A DNA stretch of 64,000 nt from Paracoccus jeotgali (GTDB lineage: Bacteria > Pseudomonadota > Alphaproteobacteria > Rhodobacterales > Rhodobacteraceae), in contig NZ_CP025583.1 of NCBI RefSeq assembly GCF_002865605.1, positions 1,840,501 through 1,904,500 of the forward strand, read 5' to 3'. Positions 1-8,410 of this stretch are shown here, piece after piece (position 1 is the first letter of the stretch; each line of letters begins with the position of its first letter). The translations under genes were made by a program, and so were the position numbers. Under the pieces are notes generated by a model. The model was not told where the DNA came from. It saw only the letters and a program-made list of their open reading frames with translations, and did no database searches.

Positions 1-1
1 G

Positions 2-49
2 TTCGACCGCATCGTGCGACCCGAACTGATGATCGGCCCCGAGGACTGA
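2..49 (+). CDS. fumC: C-terminal end of class II fumarate hydratase (partial)
   Basis: Only the last 15 codons and a TGA stop are inside the window. The tail reads F-D-R-I-V-R-P-E-L-M-I-G-P-E-D. Class II fumarases typically end with an FD-x-x-V-x-PE-x-M pattern, which this fits. The gene would catalyse fumarate/malate interconversion in the TCA cycle. A strong terminator follows at once. The assignment rests on a very short tail plus the recollection that fumC neighbours DUF4169 and purB in related genomes, so it is a reasoned guess. Confidence 0.55.
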   Translation, partial: FDRIVRPELMIGPED

Positions 50-70
50 TCGCACCACCCGCATCCCATC

Positions 71-96
71 AGGCCCGCCGATCCGGCGGGCCTTTT
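71..96 (+). terminator. Rho-independent terminator after fumC
   Basis: GCCCGCCG and CGGCGGGC arms flank an ATC loop and are followed by a short T run (CCTTTTGC). It ends the partial upstream gene. Confidence 0.8.
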
Positions 97-162
97 GCGT
101 CCCGCGGCGAGGCGCTACCATGCCGCCAGCAGACCCGCACAGCGTTTCACAGGCAGGCTTTC

Positions 163-345
163 ATGGCGCAGCCGACCGTCTTCAATCTGAACAAGGCCCG
201 CAAGCAAAAGGCGCGCGCCGCCGCGCGCAGCCAGGCCGACGCCAATGCCGCCAAGCATGGGCGGACCAAGGCCGAGAAACGGGCCGAAAGGGCCGAGGCA
301 GAGCGGATTCGCGCGCAGCTTGACGGGTTGAAGCGTGACGATTGA
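163..345 (+). CDS. DUF4169 family small basic protein
   Basis: This is a 60-residue, very basic protein, mostly Lys, Arg and Ala, predicted to be one long helix. The opening MAQPTVFNLNKARKQKAR and the central K-x-x-R-A-E-R-A-E stretch match the short DUF4169 family of Rhodobacterales. Its function is unknown; the charge suggests nucleic-acid or ribosome contact, which is inference only. The ATG is preceded by an AGGCAGG-type ribosome site. The last codons overlap the GTG start of the next gene by 11 nt, so the two are probably translated together. Confidence 0.75.
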   Translation: MAQPTVFNLNKARKQKARAAARSQADANAAKHGRTKAEKRAERAEAERIRAQLDGLKRDD

Positions 346-574
346 CCTGCCGCCGATGGATGCGCCGGCGAAACGCTCGGTCAGCATCGACGGGCATCGC
401 ACCTCGGTCAGTCTCGAAAACGCCTTCTGGCGCGGGCTGGACCGCGCCGCCCGCGCACGCAGCACCACCCGCGCCGCGCTGATCGCCGCCATCGACCACG
501 CCCGCCCGCCCGAGGTGGGTCTAGCCACCGCCTGCCGCCTCTTCGTGCTGGCAGAACAGCGCCGCGACCGCTAA
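335..574 (+). CDS. Ribbon-helix-helix domain protein
   Basis: This 79-residue protein starts with GTG inside the end of the DUF4169 gene. After a short Pro-rich lead, residues of about 12–55 have the form of a ribbon-helix-helix fold: a strand (K-R-S-V-S-I-D-G-H-R-T-S-V-S-L), then E-x-x-F-W-R-G-L and a second helix with T-R-A-A-L-I-A-A-I. This resembles the RHH_4 type found in small alphaproteobacterial proteins. It may bind DNA as a dimer, with unknown target. It lies in a tight cluster with the DUF4169 gene and purB; a shared operon is likely. Confidence 0.7.
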   Translation: MTIDLPPMDAPAKRSVSIDGHRTSVSLENAFWRGLDRAARARSTTRAALIAAIDHARPPEVGLATACRLFVLAEQRRDR

Positions 575-600
575 ACCCCGGGCAACATTAGGAGGCCTTG

Positions 601-1911
601 ATGATCCCGCGCTATTCCCGCCCCGAAATGACCGCCATCTGGTCGCCCGAGACCCGATTCCGGATCTGGTACGAGATCGAGGCCCATGCCTGCGACGCCC
701 AGGCCGATCTGGGTGTGATCCCGCGCGAGAATGCCGAGGCGGTGTGGAAGGCCAGGGACGTCGAGTTCGACGTCGCCCGCATCGATGAGATCGAGGCCGT
801 GACCAAGCATGACGTCATTGCCTTCCTGACCCATCTGGCTGAGCATATCGGCAATGACGAGGCGCGCTTCGTCCATCAGGGTATGACCTCGTCCGACGTG
901 CTAGACACCGCGCTGAACGTCCAGCTTGTGCGCGCCGCCGACATCCTGCTGGCCGATATGGACAAGGTGCTGGACGCGCTGAAACGCCGCGCCTTTGAGC
1001 ACAAGGACACCGTCCGCATCGGCCGCAGCCACGGCATCCACGCCGAACCGACAACGATGGGCCTGACCTTCGCCCGCTTCTACGCCGAGATGCAGCGTGG
1101 CAAGCGCCGGCTTGAACTGGCCCGTGACGAGGTCGCGACCGGCGCGATCTCCGGCGCGGTCGGCACCTTCGCCAATATCGACCCGGCGGTCGAGGCGCAT
1201 GTCTGCGCGCAGATGGGCCTGCGCCCGGAACCGATCAGCACCCAGATCATCCCGCGCGACCGTCACGCCATGTTCTTCGCCACGCTCGGCGTCATCGCCA
1301 GCAGCATCGAGAATATCGCCATCGAAATCAGGCACATGCAGCGGACCGAGGTGCTCGAGGCCGAGGAGTTCTTCAGCCCCGGTCAAAAGGGCTCGTCGGC
1401 CATGCCGCACAAGCGCAACCCGGTGCTGACCGAGAACCTGACCGGGCTGGCGCGGCTGGTCCGCATGGCGGTAATCCCGGCGATGGAAAATGTGGCGCTG
1501 TGGCATGAACGCGACATCTCGCATTCCTCGGTCGAACGCGGCATCGCGCCGGACGCGACCATCACCCTCGATTTCGCGCTGAACCGGCTGGCTGGCGTGG
1601 TCGACAAGCTGGTGATCTATCCCGAGAATATGCTGAGGAACATGAACAAGTTCAAGGGCCTGGTGATGAGCCAGCGGGTCCTGCTGGCGCTGACGCAAGC
1701 CGGCGTGTCGCGCGAGGACGCCTATCGTCTGGTGCAGCGCAACGCCATGAAGGTCTGGGAAGAAGGCAAGGATTTCAAGACCGAACTGCTCTCCGACGCC
1801 GAGGTCACCGCCGCCCTCTCGCCCGCCGAGATCGAGGAGAAGTTCGATCTGGGCTATCACACCAAGCATGTCGACACGATCTTCGACCGGGTTTTCGGTC
1901 AGGCGCGATAA
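601..1911 (+). CDS. purB: Adenylosuccinate lyase
   Basis: PurB cleaves SAICAR and adenylosuccinate, releasing fumarate, in purine synthesis. The 436-residue protein has the fumarase/aspartase superfamily signature SSAMPHKRNP at about residues 264–273, the TSSDVLDTA motif near 98–106 and a GRSHGIHAEPT segment near 140–150. AGGAGG at 590–595 lies 5 nt upstream of ATG 601, which decides the start over the TTG at 598. Its product fumarate feeds the enzyme encoded by the probable fumC just upstream, although a terminator separates the two. Confidence 0.97.
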   Translation: MIPRYSRPEMTAIWSPETRFRIWYEIEAHACDAQADLGVIPRENAEAVWKARDVEFDVARIDEIEAVTKHDVIAFLTHLAEHIGNDEARFVHQGMTSSDVLDTALNVQLVRAADILLADMDKVLDALKRRAFEHKDTVRIGRSHGIHAEPTTMGLTFARFYAEMQRGKRRLELARDEVATGAISGAVGTFANIDPAVEAHVCAQMGLRPEPISTQIIPRDRHAMFFATLGVIASSIENIAIEIRHMQRTEVLEAEEFFSPGQKGSSAMPHKRNPVLTENLTGLARLVRMAVIPAMENVALWHERDISHSSVERGIAPDATITLDFALNRLAGVVDKLVIYPENMLRNMNKFKGLVMSQRVLLALTQAGVSREDAYRLVQRNAMKVWEEGKDFKTELLSDAEVTAALSPAEIEEKFDLGYHTKHVDTIFDRVFGQAR

Positions 1912-1971
1912 CCGGGGCTTAAACCTTTCCTGACATGGTCGGTCCTGCGAATCATGCGGGGATGACAAGAC

Positions 1972-3018
1972 ATGCTGGAACCCGGGCTGACCCCGCGGCA
2001 AAAGGCTGCGGTGATCGTGCGGCTGCTGCTGGCGAATGGCGAGACGCTGTCGCTGGAACAGCTCGACCCGACCTCGCAGGCCGCATTGGCGCAGGAAATG
2101 GCGCTGATGGGGATGGTCGACCGGCACACGCGCGATCAGGTGGTGGCCGAGTTCTGCGATTCGCTGGAACAGGTCGGGCTGACCTTTCCGGGCGGGATCG
2201 AGGACACGCTCGACATGCTGGGCGATTCGCTCTCGCGCGACATCACCGACCGGCTGCGGCGCCGGGCCGCCATGACCGGCCAATCCGACCCGTGGGAGCG
2301 GATCGCCGCGCTACCGCCGGCGCAACTGGCCGACCTTGCGCTTGGCGAGGCGACCGAGATTGCGGCGGTCATGTTCTCGCGCCTGCCGGTGCCCAAGGCG
2401 GCGCAGACGCTGGGACTGATGCCGCCGCTGCGCGCCCGCCAGATCGCCTATGCCATGTCGATGACCGGCGGAATCGAGGCCCCGGCCCTGCGCCGGATCG
2501 GTGTCGCGCTGCTGCAGGCGGCCGAATCTCTGGCCGCACCGGCGCTGGACGGCGGACCTGTGGAACGTGTCGGCGCGATCCTGAACTTCACACCGGCCAA
2601 CACCCGTGACGAGGTTCTGACCGGGCTGGATCAGGACGACGCCGATTTCGCCAATGAGGTCCGCAAGACGATCTTCACCTGGGCCAACATCCCGCAGCGC
2701 ATCGACCCGCGCGACGTGCCCCGGATCGTGCGCGAGGGCGATCAGGCCTCGCTGCTGCGCGCGCTGGCCGGGGCCAAGGGCAAGAACGCCGCCTCGGCCG
2801 AGTTCATCCTGGCCAGCCTGTCCTCGCGCATGGCCGAATCACTGCGCGAGGAGATGGCCGAGTTGACGCGGCTAACGGATGCCGAGGCCGAGGACGCGAT
2901 GGCCGCCATGGTATCCACGATCCGGCGGATGGAGGAAGCGGGCGATCTGTTCCTGATCGCCGGCGAGGCCAGCGACGACGGCGCCGGCGTCACCATCAAG
3001 ACCGCCGATCCGGGATGA
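1972..3018 (+). CDS. fliG: FliG-like flagellar motor switch protein (orphan, divergent)
   Basis: The 348-residue product has the length and domain order of FliG: an N-terminal helical domain opening with LTPRQKAAVIVRLLL, a middle domain, and a C-terminal domain. The C-terminal part (V-R-K-T-I-F-T-W, I-V-R-E-G-D, L-L-R-A-L-A-G-A-K, R-M-E-E-A-G-D-L-F-L) aligns well with the torque-generating FliG-C. The middle-domain EHPQ-type motif appears replaced by G-E-A-T-E near residue 124. In flagellated bacteria FliG links the MS ring to FliM and the stator. No other flagellar gene is in the window. It stands alone after purB and faces dnaB convergently, so the role is uncertain. Confidence 0.8.
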   Translation: MLEPGLTPRQKAAVIVRLLLANGETLSLEQLDPTSQAALAQEMALMGMVDRHTRDQVVAEFCDSLEQVGLTFPGGIEDTLDMLGDSLSRDITDRLRRRAAMTGQSDPWERIAALPPAQLADLALGEATEIAAVMFSRLPVPKAAQTLGLMPPLRARQIAYAMSMTGGIEAPALRRIGVALLQAAESLAAPALDGGPVERVGAILNFTPANTRDEVLTGLDQDDADFANEVRKTIFTWANIPQRIDPRDVPRIVREGDQASLLRALAGAKGKNAASAEFILASLSSRMAESLREEMAELTRLTDAEAEDAMAAMVSTIRRMEEAGDLFLIAGEASDDGAGVTIKTADPG

Positions 3019-3055
3019 TGGGCACGCGAGGCAGGGCCGGCTGCGGCGCGGGCGA

Positions 3056-4543
3056 TCAGTCCCAATCCGACTGCCGGGCCTTTTCCAGATTGCCGAAGCG
3101 GGTAAAGCGGCCCTCGAAGGACAGCTCGACCGTGCCGATGGGGCCGTGGCGCTGCTTGCCGATGATCACCTCGGCCTTGCCATGAACGGCGTTCATCACC
3201 TCTTGCCACTTGGCCAGCTTGTCCAGCTCGTGATCTGCGGGTTTTTCGCGCTCACGGTAATATTCCTCGCGGAAGACGAACATGACGATGTCGGCGTCCT
3301 GCTCGATCGAGCCCGATTCGCGCAGGTCGGACAGCTGCGGGCGCTTGTCCTCGCGATTCTCGACCTGCCGCGACAGCTGCGACAGCGCGATCACCGGGAT
3401 GTTCAGCTCCTTGGCGATGGCCTTCAGCCCCTGGGTGATCTCGGACACCTCGTTCACCCGGCTGTCCCGGGCCGAGGCTGCCTTGAGCAGCTGCAGATAG
3501 TCGACGATCAGCAGGTCCAGCCCCTGCGTCCGCTTCAGCTTGCGGGCGCGCGCCGCCAGCTGGTTGATCGGCAGGGCCGGCGTGTCGTCGATGTAAAGCG
3601 GGCAGGATTGCAGGTCGTTGGCGGCCTGCACAAAGCGGCGGAATTCCTCTTCGGTCATGTCGCCCGAGCGGATCTGGTGGCTGCCCACCTCGGCGGCCTC
3701 GGACAGGATCCGCGCCGCCAGCTGCTCCGCCGACATTTCCAGCGAGAAGAAGCCGACCACCCCGCCCTCGACCGCGCCGGTGGTGCCGTCGGCCCGCTGA
3801 CCGGGGCGATAGGCCTTGGCCACGTTGAAGGCGATGTTGGTCGCGAGCGAGGTTTTCCCCATGGACGGCCGCCCGGCCAGGATAATCAGGTCGGAATTGT
3901 TCAGCCCGCCCATCTTGCGGTCCAGATCGACCAGCGCGGTCGGGATGCCCGACATCTGCCCGTCGCGCTGAAATGCCGCCGCGGCGGCATCGACCGCCCC
4001 CGTCACCGCCTTCAGGAACGACTGGAAGCCGCGCTCGGCAGTGCCTTGCTCGCCAAGCTTGTACAGCGTCTGCTCGGCCGCCTTGATCTGTTCTTCGGCG
4101 TCATCCTCGACCCGCACCGAGGCCGCGCGGGCCGAGATGTCGCGCCCCAACGCGATCAGGTCGCGGCGCAGCGCGAATTCGCGGATCATCTGCGCATAGT
4201 CCCGCGCCGCATAGGCCGAGATCGCCGCCCCGGCCAGCCGCGCCAGATAGGCGGGCCCGCCCAGATCCTTCAACCCGGCATCGTTTTCCAGAAACGCCTT
4301 GAGCGTCACCGGGCTGGCCAGCGCGTTCTTGCGGATGCGCTCGGCCGCGATGTCATAGATCCGGGAATGCACCGGCTCGTAGAAATGTTCGGATTTCAGC
4401 ACCTGGCTGATCCGGTCGAAGACCTCGTTATTGGTCAGCAACGCACCCAGCAATTGCTGCTCGGCCTCGATCGAAAAGGGAACGGTCTGCTCGTCCGCCG
4501 GCGCCGGAAGGCCGGTCGGATGCAATGCGCGTATCTCGGTCAT
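3056..4543 (-). CDS. dnaB: Replicative DNA helicase DnaB
   Basis: This is the hexameric 5'→3' helicase of the replication fork. The 495-residue product has an N-terminal DnaB domain (about residues 20–125, starting at PFSIEAEQQLLGALL) and a RecA-like helicase domain. Walker A is GRPSMGKT near residue 223, Walker B is LLIVDYLQLL, and PVIALSQLSR and a C-terminal KQRHGPIG stretch follow. No intein interrupts the Walker region. A 138-bp spacer separates its start from the end of pyrE, transcribed in the same direction, so it probably has its own promoter there. Confidence 0.97.
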   Translation of the reverse strand: MTEIRALHPTGLPAPADEQTVPFSIEAEQQLLGALLTNNEVFDRISQVLKSEHFYEPVHSRIYDIAAERIRKNALASPVTLKAFLENDAGLKDLGGPAYLARLAGAAISAYAARDYAQMIREFALRRDLIALGRDISARAASVRVEDDAEEQIKAAEQTLYKLGEQGTAERGFQSFLKAVTGAVDAAAAAFQRDGQMSGIPTALVDLDRKMGGLNNSDLIILAGRPSMGKTSLATNIAFNVAKAYRPGQRADGTTGAVEGGVVGFFSLEMSAEQLAARILSEAAEVGSHQIRSGDMTEEEFRRFVQAANDLQSCPLYIDDTPALPINQLAARARKLKRTQGLDLLIVDYLQLLKAASARDSRVNEVSEITQGLKAIAKELNIPVIALSQLSRQVENREDKRPQLSDLRESGSIEQDADIVMFVFREEYYREREKPADHELDKLAKWQEVMNAVHGKAEVIIGKQRHGPIGTVELSFEGRFTRFGNLEKARQSDWD

Positions 4544-4681
4544 CGCTGTCTCTGTCTATGGCTTGAGCAGGCTTATGCCACAGTTGCCGGCAATACCAAA
4601 CCGGCCTCTGGAAGATTCAGGTGGGTAAAGCTGTGGACAAGTCGGGGACGGGTTCGGGACAACCTGCCGCCCCGTCACGGT

Positions 4682-5353
4682 TCACGGATTGCGCTGCTGC
4701 CAGGCGCGGGGATCGTGCAGAAACGCCTCGACCTCGGAGAGCGTCGCCTCGTCAAAGGCGGCCTGGGTGCGGGCCTCGTCCAGCACGTCCCACCAGCTGC
4801 ACAGATGATGCAGGCGCACGCCGTGATCGGCCAGCCGCTGCGTCGTCTCGGGGAAGATGCCATAGTAAAAGATCACCGCCGTATGCCCGCAAGAGGCGCC
4901 GCTGTCGCGGATCGCGTCCACGAAGCTCAGCTTCGAGCCGCCATCGGTGGTCAGATCCTCGACCAGCAGCACCCGATCGCTTTCGTCCATCCGCCCCTCG
5001 ATCCGGGCGCCGCGACCATAGCCCTTGGGCTTCTTGCGCACATAGCTCATCGGCAGGCCCAGCCGTTCGGCGACAAGCGCGCCAAAGGGAATCCCCGCCG
5101 TCTCGCCGCCCGCGACATTGGTGAACTGCTCGAACCCCGCGTCGCGCAGCACCGTCGCGGTCATGAAATCCATAAGCGTACTGCGCACCCGAGGATAGGA
5201 AATGATGCGCCGGCAATCGACATAGGTCGGCCCCTTCAGCCCCGAGGCATAGGTGAAGGGCTGGCGCGCGTTGAAATCCACCGCGCCGATTTCCAGCAGG
5301 GCGCGGGCGGTCAGCCGGGCGATGTCAGAGGGCGGGGTGAAGGACAGGCTCAT
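4682..5353 (-). CDS. pyrE: Orotate phosphoribosyltransferase
   Basis: PyrE joins orotate and PRPP to give OMP in pyrimidine synthesis. The 223-residue protein carries the type I PRTase PRPP-binding motif [14 protein letters not shown] near residues 125–137, and a lysine-rich [10 protein letters not shown] catalytic loop near 105. Its ATG overlaps the TGA of pyrC by 4 nt (ATGA), so pyrC–pyrE is a coupled two-gene operon. Confidence 0.95.
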   Translation of the reverse strand: MSLSFTPPSDIARLTARALLEIGAVDFNARQPFTYASGLKGPTYVDCRRIISYPRVRSTLMDFMTATVLRDAGFEQFTNVAGGETAGIPFGALVAERLGLPMSYVRKKPKGYGRGARIEGRMDESDRVLLVEDLTTDGGSKLSFVDAIRDSGASCGHTAVIFYYGIFPETTQRLADHGVRLHHLCSWWDVLDEARTQAAFDEATLSEVEAFLHDPRAWQQRNP

Positions 5354-6399
5354 GCGGGCTCCGTGTGCCAGAACAGGGGGAAACCGGGGTCGAAGACGGT
5401 GACGGTCTCGTCGCCCGCTGCGATCTCTTGCGGGAAGGTGACGGGGGTCTGATGGCGCGACAGGCGGATGCGATCCTCGTTCGGCGGCAGGCGGTAAAAG
5501 GCGGGGCCGTTCAGCGAGGTGAAGGCTTCGAGCTGGTCAAGCGCGCCGTCCTGCTCAAAGACCTGCGCGAGGATCGAGACGGTGTTGGGCGCGGTAAAGC
5601 AGCCGGCGCAGCCGCAGGGTTGCAGCTTGGCACGGTCGGGGTGCGGCGCGGAATCGGTGCCCAGAAAGAACGGGCCCTGCCCCGAGGTCGCGGCCGTGCG
5701 CAGCGCCAGCCGGTGCCGCTCGCGCTTGGCGACGGGCAGGCAATAGTAATGCGGCCTGATCCCGCCGGCGAGGATGGCGTTGCGGTTGATGACCAGATGA
5801 TGCGTGGTGATGGTGCCGCCCATCGCGCCGCCAGCGGCATGGTCGCGGACATAATCGACGCCCTCGGCGGTGGTGATATGCTCCATCACCACGCGCAGCC
5901 CCAGCGTCGCGCGGCGGATCGGGTCGAGCACGCGGTCGATGAACACCGCCTCGCGGTCGAAGATGTCGACCTCTGGGTCGGTCACCTCGCCATGGACGCA
6001 AAGGGGGACGCCGGCCTCGGCCATGGCCTCGAAAACCGGGCGGACGCGGTCGAAATCGGTCACGCCGCTGGCGGAGTTGGTCGTCGCGCCGGCCGGATAC
6101 AGCTTGACCGCCGCGATGATGCCGTCACGATGCGCGGCCACGACATCCGCCGGATCGGTGGTTTCCGTCAGATACAGCGTCATCAGCGGCTGAAGCGCGG
6201 CACCCTCGGGCAGCGCGGCCAGAATCCGCTCGCGATAGGCGCGGGCCTGTTCGCTGGTCACCACCGGCGGCACCAGGTTGGGCATGATGATCGCGCGGCC
6301 GAATGCGGCGGAATGGGGGGCCACGGTCTGCAGCATCTCGCCGTCGCGCAGATGCAGGTGCCAGTCGTCGGGGCGGCGAAGCGTCAGGGTCTTGTACAT
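5350..6399 (-). CDS. pyrC: Dihydroorotase, class II
   Basis: PyrC cyclises carbamoyl-aspartate to dihydroorotate. At 349 residues it is the E. coli-like class II size. Zinc-site motifs are visible: H-L-H-L-R-D at residues 14–19, the carboxylated lysine region [11 protein letters not shown] near 105, C-V-H-G-E, M-E-H-I-T-T, and G-T-D-S-A-P-H near 247. It is the first gene of the pyrC–pyrE pair. The 142-bp upstream region is shared divergently with a phasin-like gene. Confidence 0.96.
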   Translation of the reverse strand: MYKTLTLRRPDDWHLHLRDGEMLQTVAPHSAAFGRAIIMPNLVPPVVTSEQARAYRERILAALPEGAALQPLMTLYLTETTDPADVVAAHRDGIIAAVKLYPAGATTNSASGVTDFDRVRPVFEAMAEAGVPLCVHGEVTDPEVDIFDREAVFIDRVLDPIRRATLGLRVVMEHITTAEGVDYVRDHAAGGAMGGTITTHHLVINRNAILAGGIRPHYYCLPVAKRERHRLALRTAATSGQGPFFLGTDSAPHPDRAKLQPCGCAGCFTAPNTVSILAQVFEQDGALDQLEAFTSLNGPAFYRLPPNEDRIRLSRHQTPVTFPQEIAAGDETVTVFDPGFPLFWHTEPA

Positions 6400-6493
6400 G
6401 ACAGCGGCAATATACCGAGGCAGCCGGCGAGGGAAGCCGCCAATACCACCGACCCCTTGTCCGGGCGGTGTTTCGTTACCAACTTGAATTCGT

Positions 6494-6513
6494 CATGCTG
6501 CAAGTGCAGCATG
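6494..6513. promoter_or_regulatory. CTGC-N4-GCAG palindrome (candidate PhaR operator)
   Basis: A perfect 20-bp inverted repeat, CATGCTGCA-AG-TGCAGCATG, lies 28 nt before the start of the phasin-like gene. Its core is CTGC-AAGT-GCAG, which matches the CTGC-N3/4-GCAG type of site reported for the polyhydroxyalkanoate repressor PhaR of Paracoccus denitrificans. The site is in the shared region between pyrC and the 6542 gene. The function is inferred from the motif and its position. Confidence 0.5.
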
Positions 6514-6541
6514 GGCGAACCCAGCGACAGGATAGAATTTC

Positions 6542-6865
6542 ATGGGATTTCTCCCGAAAGGAATGGCCGACGCCACAAGGCTTTGGTCGCAAGTGGTTCA
6601 GATTTCGTTTGAATCCCAGATGGTCATCGCGATGCGCGCGGCCGGAATGGTGGGTCTGCTGCCCCAACATCGCAACGAATCATCGCGGATGGTGCGCGAA
6701 AAGGTCGAAGCCGCGCAGGAAGCCGGCGATGCGGTCATGAAGGCCGTGACCAATGGCGCGCCGGCCGATCAGGTCATGTCGGCGGCACTGACCCCGTACG
6801 GGCGCCGCACCCGCGCCAATGCGCGGCGGCTGACCAAGACCTCGAATCTGCGCAAGCGCAAATGA
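6542..6865 (+). CDS. Small phasin-like protein (family often labelled 'antifreeze' in Rhodobacteraceae)
   Basis: This 107-residue protein is mostly amphipathic helix with no signal peptide. It has a hydrophobic first half (S-Q-V-V-Q-I-S-F-E-S-Q-M-V-I-A-M-R-A-A-G-M-V-G-L) and a strongly basic tail (T-R-A-N-A-R-R-L-T-K-T-S-N-L-R-K-R-K). The E-x-Q-x-V-I-A-M-R-x-x-G-M pattern and the R-R-L-x-K end resemble a short family often carried in databases as 'antifreeze protein', though nothing here supports ice binding. Helix with a basic tail suits a polyhydroxyalkanoate-granule surface or regulatory protein, and the CTGC-N4-GCAG palindrome upstream supports that. A bidirectional terminator follows. 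Confidence 0.55.
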   Translation: MGFLPKGMADATRLWSQVVQISFESQMVIAMRAAGMVGLLPQHRNESSRMVREKVEAAQEAGDAVMKAVTNGAPADQVMSAALTPYGRRTRANARRLTKTSNLRKRK

Positions 6866-6889
6866 AAACGGCCCCGCGAGGGGCCGTTT
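6865..6889. terminator. Bidirectional terminator between the phasin-like gene and gap
   Basis: AAACGGCCCC and GGGGCCGTTT arms form a symmetric stem around a GCGA loop. A-rich and T-rich flanks let it serve both converging genes. Confidence 0.85.
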
Positions 6890-6913
6890 CAGTCTGGGAA
6901 CCGGGGGCGCGGA

Positions 6914-7915
6914 TCAGATCAGCTTGCCCATGGCGACGGCGGTGTCGCTCATCCGGTTCGAGAAGCCCCACTCATTGTCATACCAGGTCAGAATGCGGCA
7001 CAGCCGGCCAGCCATGACCTTGGTCTGGTCGAGTGCAAAGATCGACGAGTGCGGGTCGTGGTTGAAGTCGATCGAGACGTTGGGCTGGTCGGTATAGGCC
7101 AGCACGTTCTTGAGCCGGCCATCGGCGGCGGCGCGGATCGCCTGATTGATCTCGTCCACGGTGGTGTCGCGGGTCGCGGTGAAGACCAGATCGACCACCG
7201 AGACGTTCGGCGTCGGCACGCGGATCGACACGCCGTCCAGCTTGCCGTTCAGCTCGGGCAGGACCAGCCCCACGGCCTTGGCCGCCCCGGTCGAGGTCGG
7301 GATCATCGACAGCGCCGCGGCGCGGGCGCGATACAGGTCCTTGTGCATCGTGTCCAGCGTCGGCTGGTCGCCGGTATAGGCGTGGACGGTGGTCATGAAG
7401 CCGTTGACGATGCCCACCGCGTCGTTCAGCACCTGCGCCACCGGCGACAGGCAGTTGGTGGTGCAACTCGCATTCGAGACGATCTTGTGCTCGGCCGTCA
7501 GCACGTCATCGTTGACGCCGTAAACGATGGTCGCATCCGCGCCGTTCGACGGCGCCGAGACGAGCACGCGCTTGGACCCGTTGTCGAGGTGTTGGCGGGC
7601 CTTGTCGGCATCGGTGAAGATGCCGGTGCATTCCATCGCCACATCGACATCGCCCCAGGGCAGATCGGCCGGGTTGCGGATCGCGGTGACCTTGATCGGG
7701 CCGCGGCCGACATCGATGCTGTCGCCATCGACCTTGACCTCGCCCGGGAAGCGGCCATGCACGCTGTCAAAGCGGATCAGATGGGCGTTCGTCTCGACCG
7801 GACCCAGATCGTTGATCGCGACGACCTCGATATCGGTGCGCCCCGACTCGATGATCGCGCGCAGCACGTTGCGCCCGATCCGGCCAAACCCGTTGATTGC
7901 CACCTTCACAGCCAT
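6914..7915 (-). CDS. gap: Glyceraldehyde-3-phosphate dehydrogenase, type I
   Basis: The enzyme oxidises glyceraldehyde-3-phosphate with NAD(P)+ and phosphate in glycolysis, and works in reverse in gluconeogenesis. The 333-residue protein begins [16 protein letters not shown] (Rossmann motif) and has the active site S-N-A-S-C-T-T-N-C, with the catalytic Cys near residue 151. The start at 7915 was chosen because a GGAGG site precedes it; in-frame sequence upstream has no family similarity. A 47-residue membrane protein gene lies just upstream on the same strand. The cofactor preference cannot be read safely. Confidence 0.96.
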   Translation of the reverse strand: MAVKVAINGFGRIGRNVLRAIIESGRTDIEVVAINDLGPVETNAHLIRFDSVHGRFPGEVKVDGDSIDVGRGPIKVTAIRNPADLPWGDVDVAMECTGIFTDADKARQHLDNGSKRVLVSAPSNGADATIVYGVNDDVLTAEHKIVSNASCTTNCLSPVAQVLNDAVGIVNGFMTTVHAYTGDQPTLDTMHKDLYRARAAALSMIPTSTGAAKAVGLVLPELNGKLDGVSIRVPTPNVSVVDLVFTATRDTTVDEINQAIRAAADGRLKNVLAYTDQPNVSIDFNHDPHSSIFALDQTKVMAGRLCRILTWYDNEWGFSNRMSDTAVAMGKLI

Positions 7916-7988
7916 GATGAACCTCCGCAGACTGATTTCGCACCGCTTATAGGCGTTTCGCTGGGCATTGAAACCCCGCCGCACGCCT

Positions 7989-8132
7989 CTATCGCCAGAA
8001 GCTGAGATATTCCACGAAACCGACGAATTGCCGCCCGACGAAGGTCGGCAACTGGCCCTGGAAAAACACGCGATCCGCCGCGAAAAGCAACAGGATCAGC
8101 ACAAACAGCGTCACGGCGTTACGGGTCGTCAA
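7989..8132 (-). CDS. 47-residue single-pass membrane protein, TTG start
   Basis: This small gene starts with TTG at 8132, preceded by a good GAGGAG ribosome site 6 nt upstream. The product begins [10 protein letters not shown], has one transmembrane helix at about residues 7–24 ([18 protein letters not shown]), and ends with an aromatic amphipathic tail ([12 protein letters not shown]). It ends 73 nt before gap on the same strand. Short proteins of this form beside gap are, as I recall, conserved in Rhodobacteraceae. No function is known; an inner-membrane anchor or helper role is only a guess. Confidence 0.65.
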   Translation of the reverse strand: MTTRNAVTLFVLILLLFAADRVFFQGQLPTFVGRQFVGFVEYLSFWR

Positions 8133-8410
8133 TGGCCGCTCCTCGGGCGCGCGGGATGGGCCGATTCATAGCCACAGCCGCCGGCCGCGACAAGTGACCG
8201 CATCCGGGTTCCCCGCCATCGCCTGTCACACACGCATTAGGCGAAAATCTGCCGACGCTGGCGGGTTTCTGCCAGTTCCGGGCCGCGCCGCGGCAAGAGG
8301 CTTGCAACGGACCACTGTGTCCTGTTTACGACAGTTACAGTTTTTCGCCCTTGGCCCGGTGTCTGATCGGGAACCACAAGACAGGTGCGTAATCAATCAC
8401 TTGACTGGGG

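Noticed and set aside
3146..5452. Long plus-strand open frame opposite dnaB and pyrE
   Set aside because: Both genes on the minus strand are certain, and this frame has shadow-type composition.
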